DNA of 64,000 nt from Protoeuglena noctilucae (taxonomy: Eukaryota; Chlorophyta; Pedinophyceae; Marsupiomonadales; Marsupiomonadaceae). Where the stretch lies: NCBI GenBank assembly GCA_958009085.1, contig OY253685.1:310001-374000 (forward strand). The letters are read 5' to 3'. Position numbers and translations under genes: made by a program. This document shows, piece by piece, positions 44,406 to 54,400 of the stretch (its first letter is position 1; the number at the start of each line of letters is the position of its first letter). The notes beneath the pieces were generated by a model. The model was not told where the DNA came from. It did not search any database and saw only the letters and a program-made list of their open reading frames with translations.

Positions 44406-45771
44406 TCAGGCGACCCACTTGCTCTCCACCACGCGCTCCATGGCCTCGTCTCGCTCCGCCACCGTCGCAAAGCTTACGCGACGCCCGTGGCCCGGGAGGA
44501 TGTGCAGGAAGTCCAGCTCGTGCAGCTTGCGCACGCTCGCTTCCTGCGACGACACATCGGGCGGCCCCGGTGAGGCGCGCCCCGCGCCTGCCAGCCACCA
44601 TCAGGGATGGCGCGTCGCCCTCGCCTGCTCCGGGACGCTGTACCAGTTGAACCCGCGGTGGATGGAGAGCCCCCGCTCGTCCTCGCTGAGGCTGAGGTGG
44701 TCCCCCGTGAAGAGGGCGCGGGCGGGGCGGAAGAGCAGGCAGCAGTGGCCGCGCGTGTGCCCCGGGGTGTGGACAATGACCACGTCCCCCTCGTCGTCGA
44801 TCTCCCACGGCCCCGTGCCCGTCAGCCACCGCTCGATGCCCTGGAACCGCGGCTGCCGCTCCCGCTCGTGCATGACGCGCTGGGCGCCAAAGTGCTCGGC
44901 CCACTTCTCATGGTCACCCACGTCGTCCTGGTGAGTGAGGAACATGAACTTGACCCCCCCCATGTCGGCGATGCGCTTAACCTGGAGGGGCACGACGTCG
45001 TGCAGGTGAGGGCCTGGAGCCAAGCGCTGGATGGCATATGCTAGGGGTGACATATGCAGGGGCGCCGCGCCTCACCAGGGTGGGGTTGAAGCGAGGGCTG
45101 TCCACGAGGATGTTCCCCGCCGGGCGCTGGATGAGGTACGGCGTGGCTGCGTAGGAGCGCTCAGTGTGGTAGCCCGTGTGGAAGACGCCCGGCACGCCAG
45201 GGACCGGCGCGGGGAGGCTCTCCTTGGCGGCTTGCAGGAGGTCCTTGGACGACCTGCTGGCGTCCCCATCGGCGTGAATCGAGAACGTTGGGCACGACAG
45301 GAGTGCCTGGGCGCACGCCAGCTCCTCCTCCCTCGTCTGCGGCTGGCGCGTCACGGCGCTCATTCCGCCCACCTCCGTGAACATCCCCTTCGCCATCCAC
45401 CTGAAGTGGGCTAGAGGCGTCGGACATTGATAAGGACACAAGGCCGGTGGAGTGAGTTCATGGTTGGCCAACAGCAGCAATTACCACAGTAGTTTTGCTC
45501 GCCAGTGCAGCGAGTTCTACGACCCCAAGGGCCATGAGTGGCATCGTTGCAATGAATTCAGCCACCCGGCGTGACCTTGCCTGCATGTATCGCAGTCGAT
45601 ACAGGTGCGATCCACATAGAACTTCCCCGCCACGTTCTCGCGCCGAGGCTGGCGCGCGGGGTCTCGAGCCCCACCCGGCCCAGCCATTGCCACGATGAAA
45701 GACCGTGGCCGGGGCCTCGCGGGTCGGAAGCGCTGCACTAAGCAGCTAGGGCTCGTATGTAGTAAGCGCAT
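44406..45771 (-). CDS. Ferredoxin/metallo-beta-lactamase-fold protein, plant type
   Basis: Four exons (45771-45581, 45400-45076, 44981-44625, 44543-44406) join in phase to 336 residues. The N-terminus is Ser/Arg-rich (MRLLHTSPSCLVQRFRPARP) and may be a plastid transit peptide. A ferredoxin-like piece follows: DRTCIDCDTCRWM with a later ALLSCPT, the C-x2-C-x2-C plus CP pattern of a 4Fe-4S cluster. Then comes the hydrolase fold: THQDDVGDHEKWAEHFGA in place of the usual HxHxDH, HTPGHTRGH, FTGDH and HILPGHGRR. This order matches an uncharacterised plant and algal family that I recall from Arabidopsis. The substrate is unknown. Two introns use GC donors: CAG|GCAAGG at 45581/45580 and CAG|GCGAGG at 44625/44624. 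The first rests on the conserved CDTCRW join. The start could also be 45687 or 45930. Confidence 0.85.
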
Positions 45772-45986
45772 CGGTGCGTTCCTCTGGCTTCGATATCTCC
45801 AACGATTGAAACGCCTCACGCGAGGAGAACTAGCGACGATGGTCGCAGAATGTGTCGCTGGGCTGATGGGGGGATTCAAGGGGATTAGGAACCAAAAAAA
45901 CCCTGCCAGTGTTGCGACATCCAGCTTCACACGACACGTCTGCTCTCGTCAAGACTTGGGGGAAGACAATCGCGCCTGAAACCTGC

Positions 45987-48344
45987 TCAGCAAGTACTGC
46001 GGGGGGGGGCGGGCGAACACGGCTGGCCATCTCGCCTCGTCTTTTGCGAACGATGCCGAGGCAGCCCCAGCGGCCTCACCCCCGTACTGCTGCTCGTGGC
46101 GATGTGGCGAAGGAGGCAGCCGCGGATGCCCCACGTGGCGTACACGAAGGTCGCGAGCGCAAAAGCGACCAGCTCCACCGAGGACAGGCCCGTGGCCAGG
46201 AAGCCCTGCCACATGGGCGGGGGCAGCTGCGAGGACGGGCCATGCGCATGCTCACTGCCGGCGCGAGGCTGTCCTCTGCACGCGCTGACGCTACGCGAGC
46301 GGGACTCACGCGGAAGAAAGTGATGAAGAACTCGGAGAGCATGCGTATGTCGAGGGAGGCGAGGAGCTCCATGCCGAAGATCTGGAAACTGCGCTGCGCC
46401 CGCCGCTCGTCGTCCCAGAGCCACTCCCACGCTGCGGGGACCGTGCGGGCCACGCTGGGTCGGAGAGGCAACGCGGCGGGGCCAGGCACGCTCGGCAGCT
46501 ACCAGGCTGCAGAGTGCGACATCGCATGCGGGCGCTTGCTGGTGCGCAGCCGCGTGGCGCGTACCCTGAAGCGCAACGTCGGTGAGGTCGCTGCCGTCCT
46601 TGGCATCCTTGAGGAGACTCGCGACCTTGCTGGCGAATGCGTCTGCCTCCAGCATCGACCGCGTGACCGAGTACCCCGTGGCGGGGTGCACCATGTTGGC
46701 CGCCGCGCTGAGGGCAGAGAGCGAGCGTCGTTACTGCAACATGACCCCGCGTATAGAGCCCCGCGGTCGTGGCCTGCCCTGGCAGCAGGCGACGAGCCTC
46801 ACCCAAACGCGAGGACGCGGTTGGTCGGGAGGGGCAGGGGCCCCCCCAAGGGAATGTAGCTCCACTCCTCGTCGTGTACCTTCTTGACCTTGATGCCGAG
46901 GGCCGTCATCCGCCTCTCAAGGCGCCGCTTCAGGACGCTGAAGGGCAGCGGCGGCCGGGACACGAGGCACGTCTCCTCTACAAACACGCGGAGGGTGCCT
47001 GGCTCGGACCCTGGCCCGAGGCACATGGCGTAGTTGAAGGAGGGCGTCTCGCGATATGTGCCCCAGTCGTTGTTGCCCCCGTTGACGAAGTTGTCTGGGA
47101 CGATCTTGGTCGCCGTGCCCTCCCACACGCCTGCGCAAGGAGACGGGCCACGGGCGGTCGCCTCCCTCCGCATGCGCACGAATCACCGGCAGCAAAGACC
47201 CCAGCGGCCACCCCACCCGTGTGGTGTCGCCGGAAGTCCATGAAGATCATCTTGCTCGGGTCGTACGCCCCCTCGTACCCCTCCACATCCGCCTCCACCC
47301 CGTACGCCGTTTGCGCAGCGACGCTCGGCACGCCCGCCTCATACTCCAGCATGTTGGCTCCGCTGGCACCTGGGGGAGTGGAGAGGAGGCCTCAGATGGA
47401 GCCCCTTATGCGCATGAACCTGGCAGCTGCTTGGGGAGAGCTAGCAGCACTTCTGGGGTGAAGCAAGGACGGCATCCACACCGGTGCGTGAGGAGCTCAG
47501 AAGTCTCACCAGAGCATAGGATGACGACGCGCGACGAAATCACCCTCCCGCTCCCGCACGTGACCACTGTCCTCCCGTTCTCGAGCTGAGTCTGGATGTC
47601 TTTCACTGCGCAGAGGCATGCGTGCAAGCAGTGTTTCTACCCGCAAGATGACGCACGGGGAGCTGCGTGAGGTGAGGTCGCCGCATGCATGGCTGGGCTG
47701 GCACAGCTTGCGCCCTCTCACCCTCGTCAGCCATGAACGGCACCTTGGCCTCCCGGCACCGCCTGGCGAGCTCGGCCCGCAGCTTCCCTCGGTCGAGACG
47801 AGCGTACCGCCGTGGGATGACGACACGACGACCTTCGCCAAAGTAACTGCAGGCCTGATTGACACCATCGTCGGGGAGGGGGTTTTGCAGACATACATGG
47901 GGCGCCCCGGGAACTGAGATTGCGTCGCCAAGAGCTCACCAATCGCACGAGTCCCATTCCATGTCCACGGTCCCCTGCAGCCCCAGCCCCTTGAGCTCCT
48001 CAATCCACACGCCGTAGTTGTTCGTGAAGGGCGCATCGCGCCCCACGACAGCCACCTTCAGCCCCTCCTTCGCCAGGCTGTAGGCAAGCCGCAGCCCAGC
48101 TGGACCAGCCCCGACCACGGCCACGTCCAGGACCTCCTGCAACACCAGCTCGAGGCAGCAGTGCCGTCTCGTGGCTCCCAATGCTATCGGGCATCGTTTC
48201 GACCATCCCCCTTGAGCGCTCCCCGTCGCCTGCATATGAACTCACCGCGCCGGGGCTGTAGGGCTCCATCATCCCCGCCAGGGGCTCCTGGGCCTCGTCC
48301 TTGTTCTGCTGCATCTCCATGTAGCGCGTCTCGGAGCCTCCCAT
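45987..48344 (-). CDS. LCYE: Lycopene epsilon-cyclase
   Basis: A FAD-dependent carotenoid cyclase that forms epsilon rings on lycopene, on the way to alpha-carotene and lutein, in the plastid. About nine exons read from 48344 down to 45987. The dinucleotide-binding motif is VAVVGAGPAGLRLAYSLAKE. Cyclase signatures follow: PFTNNYGVWIEELKGLGLQ, SGASGANMLEYEAG, QTAYGVEADVEG with MIFMDFR, EEWSYIPLGGPLPLP and HPATGYSVTRS. The GYSVTRS form and the C-terminal block (SFQIFGMELLASLDI, EFFITFFRLPPPMWQGFLAT, then hydrophobic helices) are epsilon- rather than beta-type. The frame stays open upstream of 48344 to about 48597 with Ser/Arg-rich residues like a transit peptide but lacks an ATG. A short first exon may therefore be missing. 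The gene sits 216 bases upstream of the next same-strand gene. Confidence 0.88.
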
Positions 48345-49109
48345 GCGCGTCTGCCGATTCGACCGCGCTTGGTCGACCGGCTCGGGCCGCACCTCGGCGA
48401 GGGCGCGCCGGCGGACCGACGCGCGCGTGTGCAAGCCCCTTGCGCTCCCCCAGTGTCGCAGATGCTGCGAGAGTCGGGACCTCACGCTGAGTTCATGCGA
48501 GCCTATATGCGTGTTCGAAATCGTGCCCGATCCGCGGGGGACCGCAGAGCCCCCGGGGCGTGAAAATCGCGCGGATGAACCGCGTACACGAACCGGCGAT
48601 GCAAATCAGCGGCCTTGCAGTCACCGCCGAGGGAGTGAGCACCGCGCGTTAGCGCATCTCGCACCTTGAGAGACGAAGGTCCCGAGGCGGCCTCAGACGC
48701 GCCCAGCCGGCGGCACCCGCATGCTGTCGTGGCCATTCCGCACCGTCCCACCCTGCCGATGCGAGCGTCCGCGCCCACGGCCCCACCGCTGCAAGCTCCA
48801 CTGGCCACGGACTCTCAGAGACCTCGCGCCTGCGAAGCCGATTCGTTCCTCGCGCCGATTTCTGGCAACAGCGGCGCGTCGACCTGCGCGCTCTGCGCCG
48901 CTTACCCGCGTGCACTTTTGTCGATGAAGCGTGAGGGACCTTCACTTGCCGTCCCTTTGCACTCCGCTCTCTCCAGGCGCGCCAAGGGCGGGGAGGGTCC
49001 ACCTTGCCGGGCCCCGAGCGCTCAAGCGAGCAGTCCAGCGCCAATTGATTTGCACAAGTAACGAGCTGAGACCTGACGACCCCCCAGCCAGCCCCTGCCC
49101 GAGGCCGAC
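48345..49109. other. Divergent promoter region (LCYE / CFAP97-like)
   Basis: About 765 bases between two head-to-head starts. The part next to 48344 may encode the missing transit-peptide region of the cyclase. No RNA gene or repeat is seen. Confidence 0.45.
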
Positions 49110-51155
49110 ATGGCGGACCGAGGGCGCAAGGCGAAACCATGCGGGAACTACCTAGTTCAGACGAGGTTCGATGAGGTTAGTGCGTGCAGTAGGAGCCAGG
49201 CAGCATGTGCCCGTCGCACGGCCCGGGTAGGCCGTGCAGCGGACCTGCCATGGCGCGAGCGTCTCCGGTCGCCCCCCGCAGTACTGCATGCGCATCCACC
49301 ACTCCCGGCTTAATAAAATGGCCCGGACGCCTGTGCGGTGCCAGAGCATGGACAACAGCATGCCTGCGTCCATGCTCCTCTCGCACCTGAAGACCCGGGG
49401 GAAGAAGCGCCAAATGGAGAAGGAGTGGAAGCAGCGGGTCGAGCGGGACAACTTGACGCTGTTGGCCAAGATGGAGCGCATCATGCACCGCACCATGGAC
49501 GACATCTCCAAGGTCAGATGTCGGGGCATGTTGGGGTGCCCAAAGAACCTCTAGGGGACAGCACCCAGGCACGACGAGTCCCCCCAGCACGCTCGCAGCC
49601 TGCCACCTTCAGGACGTCGATGGCGTCCGCGACCAAGCAGTCTGGCGTGGCTCTGGACCCCACCCAGTACCCGTATGTGGACTGCATCCTCAAGGAGCCG
49701 CACGCGCCCATCAGGAAGGGCAAGGGCCACGAGCGTGCCTTGGCGGCCAAGCAGGCGAGGGCAGCGACGCCCCCTTGGTGGCTGCGTAGCTGCTGGGTTG
49801 GCGGACCTGGGCTTCGGGCGACGCGGCAGTGTCTGCGGTGCGCAGGTGATCGCGGAGAACCACAAGATGCTCTACCGCATCCGTGACGCCCGGCCCATCA
49901 TCACCCAGGACGAGCACGTCATGTTTGAGGAGGCGCAGGGGCGGTACAGCCGCATCGCAAGGAAGCCGGAGATATCCCGACTGGCCCACGACCTCCCCAG
50001 GTGAACGGTGGCAGGCGGGACCCTGCTCTTGTGGCGGCGAGCGCCCCTGTCGATGCATAGCCTCAACGACCTCTGAGGTGTTGCGATCCGCAGACAGACG
50101 GCTCCCAGGAATAGCCTCATGTTGGCTGCGGCTCAGTCGAGCCTCGACATCAACGCGTCGATGACGGGGACCGCCAAGTCGGCTGCCACGCTCAATGGGC
50201 GCCCCGAGTTCGACTCGACGCCCTTCATCGCACAGGTGCTCACGACTCCTCACGGGCTGCTGGCAGCCTGAGTATGCATCGCCTGGCCAGCCCCCTGACC
50301 TGGCGCCGGAACCCCCCGCAGGCACGACCCAAGACGTCGTCCGTCGCGCTCGTCCCCACGTCCCAGCTGCACGGCTCCCGGTCGCAGCCCGTCGCAGCGG
50401 GGCGGCCTGCCACGGTGCTGGACGAGACGGCCTACGCTCGCCGCCTGGATCTCATGTATAACACGGGCCGTCCCTTCGGCTTCCGCCCCGACTCGTACGC
50501 CGCGGGGCCTACCAAGCTCAACACCAAGGTCACGGAGGCCTCGCTGCCGGCATTCCCGTCCCCCAAGCAGTCGCCTACCCAGGCGATGGCATCTGTCAGC
50601 CCCGGCGACCGTGCGCGCGCCGCGGCTCTGCGGGCCTCCCTCAGCTCGGCGGCTGCTGCCAGCCCAGCCCCGGCGCCACAGGACACTCGCCCGGGGGACT
50701 CCGCGCCAGCCCTGCCCACCCCTGTGGCCCAAAAGCCGGCGAGAGAGGTGGAGAAGAAGGTCAGCAAGAGCCCCTCGAAGGGCCGCAGCCGGGGCAAGGG
50801 CGGCGAGGCGACTGTCGAGGCCTCGCCCCTTCCCGACAAGGCTGCGGGCGAGCCTGCAGGGCAAGCCCCCGACATGGCTGCGGATTTGACGAAGGCCGAC
50901 AAGCCGGAGACGAAGAAAGTGACGCAGACGGCAGACCCGGCAGCTGAGGAGACGACCGAGGCCCCGTCCGAGCCGCCGGCAGACCCGCCGCAGACGGCGG
51001 CCCTCGAGGCAGAGCCGAACAGCGGCGAAGCCACTGAGGGTGCGGGTGAGGCCGACGCGCCGGCGGACGAGGGCGTCGCGGCTGCGCAGGAAGACCCCAG
51101 CGGCGGGATGGACCCGGCCCCCACCGAGGGAGGCGTGGAGGCGGCAGAGGCGTAG
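49110..51155 (+). CDS. CFAP97 (Hemingway)-like ciliary protein
   Basis: Six exons (49110-49175, 49282-49512, 49599-49754, 49846-50000, 50094-50235, 50322-51155) join in phase to 527 residues. Two helical segments resemble the CFAP97/Hemingway domain: one with QRVERDNLTLLAKMERIMHR, the other with VIAENHKMLYRIRDARPIIT. In that family the core is E-N/D-x-x-L-L-x-K-M/I-x-x-I. Family members are needed for cilium assembly or motility. The C-terminal half is an Ala/Pro/Glu-rich disordered tail. Intron 49755-49845 starts CAG|GCGAGG, a GC donor required by phase. The start ATG at 49110 is followed by a short basic exon (MADRGRKAKPCGNYLVQTRF) that joins cleanly to exon 2. The family call is by eye and moderately sure. 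Confidence 0.68.
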
Positions 51156-51464
51156 CGCATGACCTGTCCCTGCGTTGCTTTGCGAGCGCGGTGTGCACCA
51201 TCCCAATCCATCGCGTTTCTTGACTTGCACACATCCAAGCACTTTGAACTGGCGATCCCTTAAACCTTCAAAACTCTGGCACGTCGACAGGCAGGCGTGA
51301 GTTTGAAAACAAGGCCAGCGCGAGGCTCAAGACTGCAGTGCGGGGGTAGCTTCTCATCACTTTGTTTCATTGCGAGCATACGCGCCCGGGTGGGATGTCC
51401 TGAGGGGCCGCGGCGGGTTTGCGTCCTACCTCCCTCGAGGTGCTGCGACCTGAGACGCTGTGCC
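51156..51464. other. Intergenic between same-strand genes
   Basis: About 310 bases of lower GC holding the end of the CFAP97-like transcript and the promoter of the next gene. Nothing specific is seen. Confidence 0.45.
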
Positions 51465-54400
51465 ATGGCCGACAGGGGTGGGCCGCGGCAGGCCCTGGAC
51501 ATCAGTCCGGAGGAGGTCGTGTTCCGGGGCGTCGTGCAGGGCCAGGTGCGTAGAGGAAGGGGTGGGAGCACTCTTTGAGTTCTCGTCCGCTCTCGTGCGA
51601 CGCGGCCAGCGATATCGCAGCGCAGCTTCACTCCAAGCTCCTGTAGCACTGGTTTTGTCGGGTTGTCCCTCTCCGCGTGCCAACAGGCCTTCGCAACACT
51701 GTGCTGGGACGCGTTGTCACGGGGAGATGCATCGAGCTGCCCGTGTGCGAACAAGCCGCGAATCACTCCGGCACCTCGTGGCCAGCCGCATATTTGCAGG
51801 AAGGCACGGCTTGTGTCCGGGGAAGTTATTGCGCCCGGCCCTCTCCATGGAAAGCCCCTCGTTCTCCTTGCAGACGTACGAACAGGTGCTCTCCGTCGCG
51901 AACCGCCTCCACGCGCCGCTCGAGTGCACCATTCGCCCGGCGGGTTCCGAAAGGTACAGCGTCGAGCCATCAGACTTGCGTCTGGGCCCAGGCGAGACCG
52001 GGCGCGTCGTCATTCGCCTCAAGGTCGTCCGCGTGCCGAATCGAAAGTGAGCGCCCGGCTTGGCCGCCTGTCGCTGCGCCCCGGTCCTGGCCAGTGACTT
52101 GCGGTGATGCGATTGCACCGCGCACGCTCTCCCGCCCCCAGGAAGGCGGTCGATCAGGGCATACGTGACGTCTTCCACGTCAAGAGCAAGTACTTCGACC
52201 AGATATTCCACGCAACGTTCTTCCTGGATCCGCTCGATCCCGCATCCGACGCCCGCCCCCCCGCGGCGGGCCCGCCCCGCAGGCCTGCGCCGTTGCCACG
52301 GTCTCGCCAGGCGTCGCCCCGGAGGGGCCAGGGAGGCCCGGAGGCGCCTCCCCCCCTCGGGGCGGCCGAGGCACCGGCGGAGGAGTACAGCATGGTGTTT
52401 GATGAGACTCGCGAGGGGCCTGCTATCATCCGGGGCGTGCCGCCAGGCGCGGGTGGGTCGGAGGCCTGGGCGTCCCAGGTGGCGCGGCTGCGGCAGGAGC
52501 TGGACGCCAAGGCTGGGCTGGTGGAGACGCTGGAGAGGAGGCTGGAGGTGGGAGACGGGAGGTGGGCGTGCCAGCCGGGTGCGGGGTGAGGTGGAGGATG
52601 AGGAATGCGCCCTTCCCTGTCCGCAGCTGGCCCAGACGATGAAGGGGGCGACGCGGGCGGCCGACCCCGAGGAGGTGCGGACGTTGCAGGGCCGGGTGCA
52701 GGAGCTGCAGGGGGCCCTGCAGGTGGCCAGGGGGCGTGCGCGGGAGCTGGAGGGCGACAACGCCGCGCTGGCTGAGGAAAACGGCTGGCTGCGGCGAGTG
52801 CAAGACGAGATGCAGCGCGCCCATCCCGATCTCCATCGCGCAGCAGAGGCGAGGGCCCGCCTGCCCAGCTCACCTGCTGCCTCTCGGCCCTCTCCGCGCC
52901 TTGGGTGATACGTCACCGTCCAGCTTTCCCTCACGTATGCGCAGGCCTTGCTGCACCGGGAGCGCGCGCAGCAAGAGGCCCGGAACGCCAAGGTGCTCGA
53001 GCTGCTGGCGGCCAAGGACGAGGCGATGCGGGCGTTGGAGGCACGCAACGACGAGCTGGGGCGGGAGGCGGCGCGGGCGCGGGGTGACCTGGCAGAGGTG
53101 GCGAGCAAGGTGAGCGTCCAGGGCATGGGCAGGAGGACGCGACTGGGGTCTGGAGCATGGGGGCGGTGCAGGCGGGTTCTCTGGGTGGTGCAGAGCTGAG
53201 TTGGGGACCCCGATGCACGCTCATCCCAGCAGCTCTCTCGCTCATTGCAGCTGGACGCCTCAGAGGCGCGCGTCGCGGACCTCCTCCAGGTGAAGCTGGA
53301 CTTGCAGCGGCAGATGGACCGACTGTCGCGTGAGGCGGCGCACCAGGCGGCTCAGCTGCGGGCGCGGGTTGCGGAGGCCGAGGGAGCGGCACGGGCCGCG
53401 CGAGACACGGCGGGGTCGCAGCGGGCCGAGCAGGAGGCCCGGTCTGCGGCGGACGCACGGGCGGCCCTCGAGTCCAAGACGGTGGCGCTGGAGCATGCGC
53501 TGGCGGAGCTGGAGGGGCTGCGCGCGGCCCTGGTGCGGCCGGGACCTCAGGGCGCGGCGGGCGATGGCAATGCTGTGCGAAACAAGGCAGGGCAGATGGC
53601 GCCGACTGTGAGGGACGATCGGGACCGGGAGATTGCGGCGCTGCGGCAGCGCGTCGCGGAGCTGGAGGTGAGGAGAAGGACATGGGGTGTTTACGGACCC
53701 GCGCCAGTGCCGCGATCGCTAGGAAGGACCTGTAAGCACTTGCTCCCGCCGGTGTGCAGGCGCAGGCGAGGGAGGCGTTCAGCAAGGCTGGCAAGGGCGG
53801 CGACCCTTCCTCAGTGCCGCCCCTGCCGCGGGACATGCAGGGTGCCGGGTGGGAGGCGGCACAGCGCCTGAGCGCGCGTGTGACGGAGCTGTCTGCGTCT
53901 GAGGCGGCCCTCCGTGCCGAGGTGACTGCGCTGCGGGAGGCGGCGGAGCGGGAGGAGGCGCGGCAGAGGGAGCGCGACCGGACGGGTGCGGGTCCTGGCG
54001 GGGCGGGGAGGGTCGATGACGGCCTGGGCGAGCTGCACGCCAAGCTGCTGTCGTGCCTGGAGGATAGGCGCAAGGCGGAGCGGGAGGTGAGGGTGTGACT
54101 ATGGCAGCATGGTTTGAGGAGAAATGGGGTAGGTGTGTTCATGGGCACCCACGTTTGGCTGACAGGGACGGGGGCCGTCGCTGGCAGTGGGGTGCATGGC
54201 GTGTGCGGGCCGACAGGGGACACTCGGGACCCGGCTCTCTGCTCGCAGCTGGAGGAGAGCAAGCGGGCGTGGTCGTTCGAGAAGGAGGGCCTGGAGGCAG
54301 ACGCGCGGAGGGCCCGGCTGGAGGCGGCGGCACGCGTGCGCACGCTCGAGGACGCGGTGAAGGCGCTATCGTCGCGCGGGGACCCCCAGCTCGAGATCGA

